Assembly: GCA_038380435.1 (NCBI GenBank)
Contig: JAWZYU010000005.1
Span: forward strand, 37,904,001-37,968,000
From: Ryuthela nishihirai
Lineage: Eukaryota > Arthropoda > Arachnida > Araneae > Heptathelidae
DNA length: 64,000 nucleotides
Direction of reading: 5' to 3'
Positions 10,715-21,238 of this stretch are shown here, piece by piece. The position numbers were made by a program, and so were the translations under genes. A model generated the notes under the pieces. It worked only from the letters and a program-made list of their open reading frames with translations. It was not told where the DNA came from and did no database searches. Position 1 is the stretch's first letter, and each line of letters begins with the position of its first letter.

Positions 10715-11643
10715 ACGTACATTTACAAGTCTCCATTATTGTCTGCACAATATTTAGCGTTCTTCTACTTATGGCGTTAATTGCACAAATTCGTCTTATC
10801 GTAAAGTTTAAACCAAATCCACCCGAAGAAAAATGCATATCATCTTTTTAAAATTAACCATTCGCCGGTAGAATGCTTTCACGATTTTTTAAAGAAGAGA
10901 ACAGAAAAAGACTATCACCACTTAAAAAAAAAGTCATACTTGAAAACAATATAGTTTCTTGAGATCTGCTTATTTGACATTGTGCACGCGCTCTTCAAAT
11001 CGCAGCAGTGTAAATATAGTTTCCGATAATTCGTGCCTGGAAGGGTCAAGTTGTAGCACTGTCCCCTCCCAGGACCTGTTCATTTCGAACGGATCAGTGA
11101 TAGGTAGGTTCCTTCCGTGGAAAGAGGGCAAGCCATCTACAAGGACCTTGAATTTTTCAGTTGGTTGGCAACAGGTCCGGATATAGAAAAAAAATGTAGA
11201 TTGGGGGGGGGGGGCTAAGAGAATGTGAGAGACGTGCCACCAGGCACGTTTCTCACATTCTCTTAGCTCGTCTTGGTGGGCCTATCGCTCAACCAGCATG
11301 GGCAACTGTTTAAGGAGGAGAAATAATGATGAGCAAAATATTTCTCCTGGTGAGCAGCACTTGGTGGAGCGGAATCGGCTCTCATCACTTTGTCTTGTTG
11401 CTTCCTCCGATTTCGCCATCGGTCGGGCACATGTGTGTCCTGTGACTGCATCAGGCAAAAGAGAGAATATCCAGTCGGAAGCACATACGGCTTTTTCTTG
11501 GCGGTTAGGAAGTGCAGGTTCTTTGAGTCATTTGATTGGTTCATCTTTGCGGCACAAGTAGTAGGGTCAAGTATAATAAAAGCGTCTTTGTGTGTGCTTC
11601 AGAGAAACTGACCTCAGAGGTGACTTTCAGAGAAACTGACCTC
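10715..11643. other. Mostly unassigned; contains a short inverted repeat and a hAT-like end
   Basis: No gene is recognised. At 11172 CAGGTCCGGATATAG plus a G12 run (11203-11214) looks like a hAT-type terminus shared with the 5985-6213 relic. A GC-richer patch (11290-11560) holds an open frame starting MGNCLRRRNNDEQ at 11298 that cannot be assigned. The 20-mer TTCAGAGAAACTGACCTCAG is repeated, with its last base varying, near 11599 and 11627. Confidence 0.35.
11214..11267. repeat. Inverted repeat, 25-bp arms
   Basis: Arms 11214-11238 and 11243-11267 (GCTAAGAGAATGTGAGAGAC and its complement) are separated by ACCA, with one mismatch. Confidence 0.9.
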
Positions 11644-11886
11644 AAAAGTGCCTCTCACAGGTAAAATAACCCAATGCAAATTTCTCATTTCCATCTCATG
11701 CACTCAGCAAGGTGGCTCCTTCAAATTACTGGTTCCAAGAAACAGCTCATTTCTCCGAACGCGTTACGCGTTCGGAGAAATGAGCTGTTTCTTGGAACCA
11801 GTAATTTGAAGGAGCCACCTTGCTGAGTGCATGAGATGGAAATGAGAAATTTGCATTGGATTATTTTACCTCTGAGAGGCACTTTT
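11644..11886. repeat. 243-bp near-perfect palindrome
   Basis: The sequence is an inverted repeat about a single centre base at 11765 (around ACGCGTTACGCGT), with arms of about 121 bp and only two mismatches noticed. The outer ~30 bp of each arm are the 3' tail of SINE-A; the inner ~90 bp are other DNA. The right arm continues into a SINE-A copy, while the left arm stops in the A-rich part of the tail. Confidence 0.95.
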
Positions 11887-12211
11887 TTTTACATAATGAG
11901 CTAAATAGCCATGTCACAAGGACTCCCCAAGGCTTCAGAGAAGTTTGGGGAAAGGGAACTCACTGGACAGCTGTTAGCAGCCTTTCATCAAGCCCATCCA
12001 GAGTTTTCTCTGACGTGCTCAGAATATGGCTTTCTCGCACACGGAGCCACAGCTTTAGTACCATCCGAAGGATAGCAGTTTTTCCAAGCCCATCAGTGTC
12101 CCATACTGACCCAGGCCAGAGTAGAGGTTTACCGTAGATAAATCTCAAAGTCAGCACAGTGAGACTAGAACCTGGAAACCAAAAATTGTGACCCTGGCAC
12201 GCTACCAACTG
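11867..12211 (-). mobile_element. SINE-A copy, diverged
   Basis: The tail (inverse of AGAGGTAAAATAATCC) starts inside the palindrome. The body (CTTTCATCAAGCCCATCC, GGTTTACCGTAGATAAATCTC) and tRNA-like head (CCTGGCACGCTACCAACTGA) follow. It is more diverged than most copies and its extreme 5' end is lost. Confidence 0.85.
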
Positions 12212-12540
12212 AAAATGAGAAAATGAAGCAGAAATGGTGGATGCAAAATGGCATGAAAAGCGAGAGGATTCAGGTCATATCAGGACCACATTCCAATAGG
12301 AATACGGGTATGACACTATCGTGGATTTCTTTCATGACCAAAATCACTCGCTACCGAGGGAGGATGATAATCCAGAGTATCCAATGGTCATCTGTAGGGT
12401 GTCTTGTTTCTAATCTCCAATATTGTAAAAGGGTTGTTCTTTTGTTGACTGTGATAAACAGTAGAATTATTTGTTTATAATGAGTCATTCCGCCAATCAG
12501 TTTACAAAAATGTTTTAAGTCCAACATGACTCTTCCCCAG

Positions 12541-12928
12541 TGGGGCGGGGGTGGCTCAGTCAGTAGCGCGCCAGGCTCGTAATCTGTAGTTCCCAGGTTT
12601 GAGTCCCAGCTGGGTGAGTGTTGAGATTTATCTCCGCAAAATTCCCCGCCCTGCCCACGGTCAGTAGGGGACACCGATGGGCTTGGAAAGGCCGTCGTCC
12701 GTCGGATGGGATGTTAAGCCGTGGCCCCGTGTGGGGGAGAGGCATACCCTGTGCACGTTAAAGAACACGCTGGATGGCCTTGACGGGAGGCTACCATCTG
12801 TCTCCCAACAGCTGTTCTAGTGGGTTCCCTCCCCCAACCTTCTCTGAGCCTTCGGGGTCCATGTGACCTGGCCATTTAGCCCATGGTGTGCAAAAAAGTG
12901 CAGCTCAGAGGTAAAACAACCCAACCCC
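12541..12928 (+). mobile_element. SINE-A copy, full length
   Basis: It runs from GGGGCGGGGGTGGCTCAGTC to AGGTAAAACAACCCAACCCC. The head carries Pol III boxes: A box TGGCTCAGTCAGTAGCGCG and a B box GGTTTGAGTCCC, one base off GGTTCGAGTCCC. The anticodon-loop region reads CTCGTAATCTG, close to CTCATAATCTG of elongator tRNA-Met, so the family is probably tRNA-Met-derived. The central TGCACGTTAAAGAACACGCT is shared by all copies. Confidence 0.92.
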
Positions 12929-13923
12929 AGTCTAATGAATCTAACCAGAATTTTTTTCTACCTTAGTTCATATGGATTATATAACCCTGAACGTCTTTTG
13001 ATAAACCATCTCTGGGTGCGTTCAATGTTTATATATCTGGTACTACTAGATGAGGTGTTCATAGAATTGAGGCCAATTCTAGTGTATGTGTGTGAAAAGC
13101 ACGAAATAGGGAATCAGTGTTACATTTGCCGTAACCTTTCAGAATTAAGAAAGCGATGCGATTTTCTGACAACGTTATTATATTGTTCATATAAAAGTTA
13201 ATTATAATTAGAATAACAATCCCAAGTTCTTTTTCATTTTTTTTGATTCTGTACATTTCTAATTCGACCATTGGTAAATTAACTAAGGGTAATATAGGGT
13301 AATATATTAAAAAAAACTATGGCGTGAGTTGATATTTCCAAGGTACGAAACATTTCCTTTAATCATTTGGTATTGGAAATTCATATTCTACATGCTACTG
13401 TTGCAGTTCTAATGAAGTTTCTGATGAATTATACTGGTATCCAAAAGTTAAGTCTAATTCAGATACTGTTAAATATCTCAAAAACCGCTGAAATTAGTTA
13501 TATTTTTTGGGTCAATGAAACAGAATTCGCAAACAACTATAGAAAGTGCACAAGTGGCTGCCAAATTCTATATATTTTCAATCTCTTGCGAAAGGAATTA
13601 TTAGTTCTATGTTCCTTTAGAGAATTAAAACATAAACAGATTTTTAAAAAATGAATGAGAAAAATGAAATTAACAAACTTAAAAAATATGTGGTGATGAA
13701 GTTAAATATATAAATCACCATGTGATTAATATTCAAAATGTAATAAAAAAGGGTAAAATTTTAATATTAGTAAAGAGATTCAGTGTTGAAGTTTTGAACT
13801 CAAAGAGTATAATAAATGCAACAAGATGTAACTGTATTAAGATTAAGGGATGAATAAAAATGTAATATATGTGATGTCAATGCATTATTCTCCCCTGAAA
13901 ATAATCCAGTATGTTCTTTATCC
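12929..13923. other. No gene; AT-rich
   Basis: Open frames at 12863-13201 and 13367-13654 have the biased composition of AT-rich non-coding DNA (the first starts inside the SINE). No family was recognised. Confidence 0.45.
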
Positions 13924-14113
13924 CGCACAAGGACCAAGGCTTAACGTCCCATCCGACGGGCGGCCGCCTTTCCATGCCCGTCGGTGTCCCCTACTGATCG
14001 TGAGCAGGGCGGAGAGTTTTGCGGATGTAAATCTCAATGCTAGCCCAGCTGGGACTCGAACCTGGGAACTGCAGATTATGAGCCTAGCGCGCTACCGACT
14101 GAGACCCTCACGC
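13924..14113 (-). mobile_element. SINE-A, head half only
   Basis: It covers the inverse of the segment from the tRNA-like head (GCGCGCTACCGACTGAGA) to TTAACGTCCCATCCGACGG; the tail half is missing. It runs into a short CA microsatellite at about 14109. Confidence 0.88.
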
Positions 14114-14224
14114 ACACACACACACTAATAGTGAGAAGAACAACAACTGCAAAAAGTTTCCTTCACCTGCGACGGAGACATGATCTTAGGTTGATCAAAC
14201 TAATATTGTTTCCTACCTACAACA

Positions 14225-14412
14225 AAAGTCACGCTTGGCTACTAATTTAAGGGACCTTAATTCGAGCCCCGGATAAGGTATGGATGTTTGTGTTCTTCTA
14301 CTGAGATCCCGCCATCCTCCCACACCTTGTACTGTGACGTATTAAACTAACAGTCTCCTGTTACACCTCTATGGCAAGCTGCTGCTTGACGGGATATTTA
14401 TTTTTTTTACTT
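14225..14412 (+). mobile_element. SINE-B copy, diverged, head truncated
   Basis: It contains CGCTTGGCTACTAATTTAAG, the B-box-like AATTCGAGCCCC, CTGAGATCCCGCCATCCTCC, GGCAAGCTGCTGCTTGACGG and an A/T-rich TTTATTTT tail, in the order of the SINE-B family. Confidence 0.8.
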
Positions 14413-14488
14413 TATTATAACATCAGGGGCGACTTGTCACTAGGGGCCAGAGGAGAAAGGCCCCACCAATATTTTTCTAATATATATA

Positions 14489-14567
14489 CACAGTCGTATC
14501 AGGATAATATGACCACCTACCATAGGACATGTATGGTAGATGGTCATATCATTCTGATACGACTGTG
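14489..14567. mobile_element. Mariner-type MITE (family 1), intact palindromic copy
   Basis: CACAGTCGTATCAGGATAAT at the left and its inverse at the right, flanked by TA, fill almost the entire 79 bp. It is a near-perfect foldback with a centre near ACATGT. Confidence 0.92.
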
Positions 14568-14641
14568 TATATATATACTAAAACGTTAAACTCCGAATTT
14601 AAATAAATAATATTTTACATGGATATTTGTTTTCTAAAATA

Positions 14642-16161
14642 CACTGCTCACAAAAAATACGGGATATTTCAAAATGAATATGAAGCGATAAAAAAAAAAG
14701 CATTTCAGTTGTTTTTATTAAACAAGAACATCAGAAAAGCAAACGACAAGTCAAAGAAAGTTGTTCGATTATGCAAATGAGATGCAAAACCAACTTTTAT
14801 GTCATTGGTGAAAATTCACTATACAAAAGGCTGAAAATACTGGAGTATCAGCACGTTCCCTGATCTTGAAAGTGCACATCCTGCAATTTCCCAGCCTTTG
14901 CAATGCCCCTGCAACACGATTTGCCCGAATGCGAAGCCTGGAGAGCCATAGGACGTCTTGAAGCTCGTCAAACACAGACGCAGTGGCAACAGCACTTGGA
15001 ACATCCCAAAGTGTGATTAGCAGACTGTGGAATCGCTTTCAAGAGACTGGACAGTACGGAAGACGAGGGCAGGGTCGCCCATGTGCCACAACAGCAAGAG
15101 ATGACCGCTACTTGACCTTATTGGCAAGAAGGAACAGGCGCAGCAATGCAACAGAGCTGTGGGGACAGTTTCTTGCTGCCACTAGACGACGGATATGCAC
15201 CCAGACCATACGAAATCGGCTCCATCGTGTTGGACTGCATGCCCGGCGACCAATGGTATGCATTCCGTTATCTGCTGAACACCGTAGAACCCGTAGAAGG
15301 TGGGCTGATGAGCATCGTCATTGGACCCGTGATGAGTAGTCAACTGTCCTCTTCTCTGATGAGTCACGGTTCAGTCTGCAGCCTGACAATCATCGTGTCC
15401 TGATCTGGCGTGAACGAGGAACACGGGAGAATCCACGTTTCATGCGAGAAAGGGCCTCCTTCGGTGGTGGTGGAATCATGGTGTGGGCTGGCATCAGCAT
15501 TGGTGGTCATACCGACCTCCACGTCATCAGAAACGGATCGCTGACTGCTGTCAGATATCGAGATGAGGTCCTGCACCCTATAGTGGTACCCTATGCTGGA
15601 GCAGTGAAAACAACTTTCTTTTCCTGGACGATAATGCAAGGTCCCACCGTGCGCATCTCGTCAACAACATTCTTCAGGAGGCAGGAATCGAACGCATGGA
15701 CTGGCCTTCACGTTCTCCAGATCTGAATCCCATTGAACATGCTTGGGATGCACTGGGAAAACGTCTGGCAAACCGTCCAATGCCTCCCACAACACTTCTT
15801 GAGCTGGAAGTTGCCCCGGAGCAAGAGTGGCAGAGGATCCCACAAGAACTGTTGGACATTCTGATCCTGTCCATGCCCCATCGCTGTCAGTGTGTTTTGA
15901 CAGTCTTGGGTGACCATACACCCTACTGAACAGTCAATGTGTGGCACTCTCGTCCAGTTTGACATGCTGCTGTTCACCCCCACCAAATTGCTACTCAATC
16001 ACGATAATTGAGTTTGCATCTCATTTGCATAATCGAACAACTTTCTCTGACTTGTCGTTTGCTTTTCTGATGTTCTTGTTTAATAAAAAAAATTCAAATG
16101 CTTCTTTTTTTTTATCGCTTCATATTCATTTTGAAATATCCCCTAATTTTTGTGAGCAGTG
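14642..16161 (+). mobile_element. Tc1-like transposon with ~147-bp inverted terminal repeats
   Basis: The ends CACTGCTCACAAAAA are bordered by TA (14640-14641 and 16162-16163). The inverted match extends about 147 bp inward on both sides (14642-14788 and 16015-16161), up to TATGCAAATGAGATGCAAA, with only a scatter of differences. The element is 1520 bp and holds a single transposase frame broken by two frameshifts and a stop. Long repeats of this sort fit the IR/DR type of Tc1 element. The similar repeats suggest a fairly recent insertion. Confidence 0.93.
14903..15929 (+). pseudogene. Tc1-like transposase, broken
   Basis: The frame starts MPLQHDLPECEAWRAIGRLE at 14903, the usual Tc1 opening, and shifts at about 14980 into ALGTSQSVISRLWNRFQETG (helix-turn-helix) and GRPCATTARDDRYLT (linker, second HTH). 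The DDE_3 catalytic domain follows. An in-frame TAG at 15337-15339 precedes the first aspartate (FSDESRFSL). Then GGGGIMVWAGISIGGHTDL is intact, a one-base shift near 15610 breaks the second-aspartate region (LDDNARSH in the other frame), and WPSRSPDLNPIEHAWDALGK carries the last acidic residue. It ends TPY at 15929. The catalytic residues survive in pieces, so the lesions are few and probably recent. It is non-functional as it stands. Confidence 0.92.
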
Positions 16162-16163
16162 TA

Positions 16164-16911
16164 TCTTACCCGTTTTATTCATTTCAATAGCGTTCAGTGA
16201 AGCAATAGATTCGAAACTGTCTTGCGTCTCCTTAATTATAAGCACGAGATATTATAGGAGAAGCTTTAAGTGTACCCAGAAATTTTCATCATTTACCATA
16301 CTAGTGTTAATCATTTGCCGCACTGCCTAAAATCGTGTGCAAGTTAAGGGCACCACAGACGTTCAGTTTGGCCTTCAGGTTTACCTGAACAATCCACGTT
16401 TCATCCACTTTACTGTACGTGTGTGCGGAGGCCGGATGGACTGTTCAGGCCAAAATATTGGCCTGATGAACTTTCGGAATGGTAGAAAATCGACTGATCA
16501 AGACGCCTGACCAAAAGTGTCATCTGATATATGTGGCGCTGCCTGAAGGCCTATTCTCAGTTCGCTCAAGTTGTCATAGTGTAAACGTCGGTCTTCTGTG
16601 CTGTTGCCTACATTGATTGGTTTGTTTTTGTGAAGCTGATTCAGTGTGCGAAAGACTTCGTTTTGGAAATTTTTTAAACTGTTTCGTGACAATGATTCTT
16701 TATGTAAATGAATATTATTATCACAAAAGGGTTATCATAAGAGAATTAAAAAAAAATGAATCTTACAGCGTGCTGCTTGCAAAGAAATGGCACCAATGCA
16801 GAGGACATCTAAGTATCTATATTATGGTACTACAATTATTTATTGGTTGTGGCCGATCAGTTCCAAGCAAGAGAGCGAAAGCAAGTTAGGTGTAAACACA
16901 GCCTAATCATT
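16164..16911. other. No gene; contains a segment repeated near 25520
   Basis: The stretch 16340-16470 (GGCCTTCAGG, ACCTGAACA, TGTTCAGGCC) shares its motifs with 25545-25610, suggesting an old dispersed element. A TGTAAAC motif occurs near 16580 and GTGTAAACACAGCC at 16890. No coding region is supported. Confidence 0.35.
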
Positions 16912-17223
16912 TGTGTCAAGCTTATTCAGAGAAGTCATTTTATTGTATTACTACGTGTTGCCATTCTTCAGTTACAAACTATAATTACTATATGATTATT
17001 CATAACAGATATCGATCATCTTCCCTTTTTGAAAAGTTCAACATTACAAGTACAGGAAATTTAATGTTAATAACTAAGTAATCAGAATGAAATATTATAA
17101 CAAATATTCTCTACATATTTTAACATTCAAAGTAAACTCTTTAAACAAAATTCTTACTAAGGTAAGATTTTCAATTTCAGCTAAATTTTTTAAACAAAAG
17201 TTTAATAAGATTCACAACCAACA
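16912..17223 (-). repeat. Probable 3' LTR of the older Gypsy element
   Basis: The first ~100 bp, starting TGTGTCAAGCTTATTC and including TATATGATTATTCATAA, are repeated in the same orientation at 21840-21945. The far end is set at CAACCAACA by the TG...CA rule only; the rest of the second LTR is not recognisable. Confidence 0.65.
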
Positions 17224-17269
17224 TTAAAGATTGTCTTTGTGGTGCTTTTCTGATACGAGTTGATCTTCT

Positions 17270-18260
17270 TCAAGTCAAGGAGTTTTCTAGTCCAGGGCTG
17301 TCATTTGTTTCAGTCACCTTCTCGTATACTTTCTCTGTTATGTTGTCATCATCTGGTTGGCCAGTGCCCACCTCTGAAATACTCTCGAATGGCTCGGATG
17401 TTTTCAGAAAATGCTGTCTGTTTCTACGTAAGATATTGTCATCCTCGGTTTGCACCTGCTAGGATCTTGGAGCGACTTCGTTCAACACTTTTCCTTTAAA
17501 GGAGCATTTCTTTCCATCCTGTATTCCTATTATATCTCCCGAACGGAGTGGTGGTAGAGTTTTCCCTCTGTAATGCTTCTGGAACTTTTTCTTGACAACA
17601 TCACACTTCGTCACTTGATGTGAAAGAAGTCCTGTTCTCAGCTTTCTATTCATTAACAACTCAATAGGAGATATGCCACAATCTAAAGGTGTGTTACGGC
17701 AATTTAATAGTGCTAAGTACCAATCTGAGACATTTTCACACTTCTTCAAAAGTGTTTTCATTATTTGCACTCCCTTTTCCGCAAGTCCATTGGTTCTTGA
17801 ATAGTTTGGACTCGACGTAGTGTGCTTGAAATCATACTTTTCTGAGAACTCTTTGCATTCTTTCGAACTAAACTGTGGTCCATTGTCGGATATCAGTTCT
17901 TTAGGTATTTCGTGTCTCGAGAATATTTTCTTCAAAGCTATTATGACTATTTCTGATGAAGTACCGTCTTTCAGCTCTTCAACTTCTGGATAGTTTCAAT
18001 AAGAATCTACGACTACTAAATAGTTCTTCCCGTAATAGAATAAATCTGTTCCAATAACTTCCCATGGATGCTGTCCTTGTTTCTGAATAAGTGGTTCTTT
18101 TCCCTGTCGGTACTGATATTTCTGACAAATACTACATTTCTTCACAGCTTGTGTTATATCATCATTCATGTTAGGCCAAAATAGACATTCTCTGGCTCTT
18201 CTTTTATATTTTTCTATTCCCAAGTGTCGTCCCAAGTGTCCTACTCCCAAGTACCGTCAA
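17270..18260 (-). pseudogene. Gypsy integrase
   Basis: Starting near 18260 the frame has the zinc-binding HHCC domain (HLGRHLGIEKYKRRAREC, then CSICQK). The catalytic core follows: GTDLFYYGKNYLVVVDSY (first D), SDNGPQFSSKE (second D) and NGLAEKGVQIMKTLLKK (E), so the DDE triad is present. The C-terminal part runs to 17270. Two in-frame stops are visible: TGA after VVVDSY (near 17996) and TAG at about 17459, where the frame simply continues. It would insert the element cDNA into the genome. It is broken here, but only by point lesions. Confidence 0.9.
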
Positions 18261-18269
18261 GTATACGTG

Positions 18270-19250
18270 ATAACATGTCTCTACTCAAAGTTTTTGGAAC
18301 AACCAGTCTGTTTCTTCAATACGATACCTCTAGCCACAGTTAAATCATTTTTGTGGCAATGAAATGCAACAGCAGCATTGGGATTTTTCCATCCATTGCA
18401 GATCTGCTCCATTACGTGTTTTAAAACTCAGAATCTTTTGAAGTTTCTTATCTAAACTTCAGTAACATCCTCTCTGAGATTGGCAATTTTTTTAGGATAG
18501 AATCAACATGAACTTCCACTAGTTCATCCGTAGAACTTTTAACTGGTTTATTCAAGTAGACTCTGGATAACGCATCTGCAATGACGATCATTTGCCCGCT
18601 GGAATATTGCATCTCAAATCGATATTTTTAACGTCTCAGGAACAATCTTTGTAATCTTAATGGTATGTCCGCCATGCATTTCTTGGGGCGGGGGTGGCTC
18701 AGTCGGTAGCGCGCCAGGCTCGTAATCTGTAGTTCCCAGGTTCGAGTCCCAGCTGGGTCAGCGTTGAGATTTATCTCCGCAAAAATTCCCTGCCCACGGT
18801 CAGTAGGGGACACCGATGGGCTTGGATAGGCCGCCGTCCGTCGGATGGGACGTTAAGCCGTGGCCCCGTGTGCGGGAGAGCCATACCCTGTGCACGTTAA
18901 AGAACACGCTGGATGGCCTTGACGGGAGGCTACCATCTGTCTCCCAACAGCTGTTCCAGTGGGTCCCCTCCCCCAACCTTCTCTGAGCCTTCGGGGTCCA
19001 TGTGACCTGGCCATTTAGCCCATGGTGTGCAAAAAAGTGCCGCTCAGAGGTAAAATAACCCAGCCCATGCATTTCTTGCTTATAGCCAAGACTGGTTTGT
19101 GATCAATCTCCAAAATGATTGGTCTTCCATGAATGTAACTGTTGAATTTTTCACAACCAACTAGCACTTGAAGTGTCCCATTCTTCTTCTCTACAATGAC
19201 AAGAAAACTCACCCAGTCTGTTGGTTCATCAATTTTTTTTTATTATGTCT
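18270..19250 (-). pseudogene. RT-RNase H remnant split by a SINE
   Basis: Before the SINE, in the minus sense, the frame reads SFLVIVEKKNGTLQV, an RT N-terminal phrase. It is joined directly to GCEKFNSYIHGRPIILEIDHKPVLAI, the start of RNase H with its DHK motif. All RT catalytic motifs between these two points are missing, so a precise deletion fused them near 19155. SINE-A (18686-19065) interrupts RNase H. After it the sequence continues toward integrase through degenerate linker with several stops. Confidence 0.8.
18686..19065 (+). mobile_element. SINE-A copy with 13-bp target duplication
   Basis: Full-length copy flanked by the perfect repeat CATGCATTTCTTG at 18673-18685 and 19066-19078. 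It interrupts the RNase H region of the Gypsy element. Confidence 0.97.
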
Positions 19251-19389
19251 AGAACACATTTTATCTAATTCTGCTTTTAGTTATCTTTCAGAGATAAAGG
19301 TATTCTTCTGGAAGCTTGAACAACTGGAGAACAATTTCCTTTTCAACAAATTTATATATTTTTTTTTACACAACCAATTCCAGTGAAGA

Positions 19390-20345
19390 CTTTTTGGTAT
19401 TTTTTATTATCTCTGAGTTATAATATTTCTGGTCAGCTACAGCATTCTCGTTGGAAATCTGCATTTCATAAACTCTATTTAAAATGCCTAAGTTTTCAAC
19501 GGTTTGAGGGGCGGGGTGGCTCAGTCGGTAGCGCGCCAGGCTCGTAATCTGTAGTTCCCAGTTTCGAGTCCCAGCTGGGTCAGCGTTGAGATTTATCTCC
19601 GCAAAATTCCCCGCCCTGCCCACGGTCAGTAGGGGACACCGATGGGCTTGGAAAGGCCGCCGTCCGTCGGATGGGACGTTAAGCCGTGGCCCCGTGTGCG
19701 GGAGAGCCATACCCTGTGCACGTTAAAGAACACGCTGGATGGCCTTGATGAGAGGCTACCATCTGTCTCCCAACAGCTGTTCCAGTGGGTCCCCTCCCCC
19801 AACCTTCTCTGAGCCTTCGGGGTCCATGTAACCTGGCCATTTAGCCTTTAGTGCAAAAAAGTGCCGCTCAGAGGTAAAACAACCCAACCCAATTCAACTG
19901 TTTGAAGACCTAATATTGATTGTTTACCCTTTTCACTACTACAATGCTGGATTATACTTCTTTTTCGTGGAATTTGATCTCCGTGTAGATCATTCCATGT
20001 GCTGTAATCTTGCCATATTTGTAAGACATCAAGCAGGGTTCCTTGTTAAAAAGCCTAACTTTTTGTGTTGTCTCATGATATGTTGCCAAATCTATCAGGT
20101 TTGCCTGGCTACCAGTATCCACTTTCACAGGAATTTTGAAGAGTGGAATCTGAACATCAATTACCCAGTCATTTGTATCCTGTGAAGAATTCCCAATTTG
20201 ATCAACGAAAAAATTTTCATCGCAAACGGTGTCTTCAACTGCGTGTATTTTACGCTTAGTCTTTATTTTATGACCAACACATCTTCTCGAAATTATTTAA
20301 ACCTCCACATTTATTGCATTTCTTCCCATGAATTGGACATTCTAA
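19390..20345 (-). pseudogene. Gypsy protease and zinc knuckle region split by a SINE
   Basis: In the minus sense a cysteine-rich stretch at 20285-20345 (CPIHGKKCNKCGG) is the nucleic-acid-binding knuckle at the end of Gag. It is followed by WVIDVQIPLFKIPVKVDTGS and QANLIDL, the DTGS active-site loop of a retropepsin at about 20090-20160. The domain runs to LGLQTVE, where SINE-A (19508-19892) interrupts it, and continues as NLGILNRVYEMQ beyond. Frameshifts occur between these blocks. The following RT is deleted. Confidence 0.8.
19508..19892 (+). mobile_element. SINE-A copy with 13-bp target duplication
   Basis: Full length; flanked by TTCAACGGTTTGA (19495-19507) and TTCAACTGTTTGA (19893-19905), one mismatch. 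It splits the protease/RT junction of the Gypsy element. Confidence 0.95.
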
Positions 20346-20399
20346 ATTTTATGTTTATAACCATACCTCTTACATGGTTGTTTCAAGATTTCGAGATCA

Positions 20400-21060
20400 A
20401 TATTTGAGGTTTCGTTTTCGGCTGACCTATTGACCTTTGTCTTCACTTCACATATAGATTTTTCTTCTTTTTACTTATTACATCAACTACTTTTTCTTTT
20501 TCTTCCATTGTACGCATTTGCATTAAGCGTTTGTTCCGCCGATTGCCAAATTTAAACAGCACGATCGAGAGTTAAATTTTCTTCTCTTAGAAGCCTTTCT
20601 CTAGTTTTTACACATAAAATTCCAATTACTAACTGATCTCTGATCATTAGGGTAGTTACATTTCCAAAATTACATGTATTGGCTTTATTTTTCAAGTGCA
20701 CAACGTACTTCTCAACAATTTCACCATCTTGCTGCATTCTACATCTGAACACATATCTTTCATAAGTTTCGTTTGTACACGGCATACAATATTGTCAACT
20801 TTTTTTAAGAACATTTTCAAAATTTCTTACCTCCTCAGGTCCGAAGGTAAAACTACTCGACACATCAAGCGCTTCTTTTCCCGCGACATGAAGGAATAAC
20901 GCCATTTCAGCATTGTTGGTACGATTGACATGTGAAGTTGCAGAACAAAATATTTCAAAAGCTTGTTTGAACTTCTTGAAGTTCCCTGCGAGGTTATCAG
21001 AAATTCTTAAATGCTCTGGAGGTTACGCTGCAGTATAGGGTCCTCAGCCGCCACGTTGTA
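20400..21060 (-). pseudogene. Gag of the older Gypsy element
   Basis: The best-preserved frame (20552-20785) reads NETYERYVFRCRMQQDGEIV, then LKNKANTCNFG, IRDQLVIGI and RERLLREENLTLDRAV. These are the conserved steps of the Gag capsid region in K02A2.6-like Gypsy elements. Upstream pieces (FKQAFEIFCSATSHVN, AEMALFLHVAGKEA) occur in a shifted frame. Gag forms the particle around the element RNA. Several frameshifts make this copy inactive. Confidence 0.8.
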
Positions 21061-21238
21061 CTTTTCCCCAGGAAAACCTATAAGTTCAGTTGCAATATGA
21101 TATCCATCCGCATGTTCCAATGTTTATGACTGATGTAAGCTGTTTAGAATAGTTCTCTCTAATAAGATTATTTGTTTTCGGGCTTCTCTAAAGTTGATTC
21201 TTGAAATTTACTTTTGATATTAATTTAAGGGGATTTTT

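Noticed and set aside
11856..12137. Conserved protein suggested by similar translations at 11856, 24569, 25881, 32276, 34185 and others
   Set aside because: The recurring peptides (TSERHFFAHHG..., RPSSVFFNVHRVWLSRT...) are translations of SINE-A copies; the DNA is what is conserved.
12541..12610. tRNA gene (A and B boxes in GGTGGCTCAGTCGG...GGTTCGAGTCCC)
   Set aside because: The same head recurs in some fifteen places followed by an identical ~320-bp body, and the 5' end does not pair with a 3' acceptor strand. It is a SINE head, not a tRNA gene. The same applies to the heads at 30050, 59310 and elsewhere.
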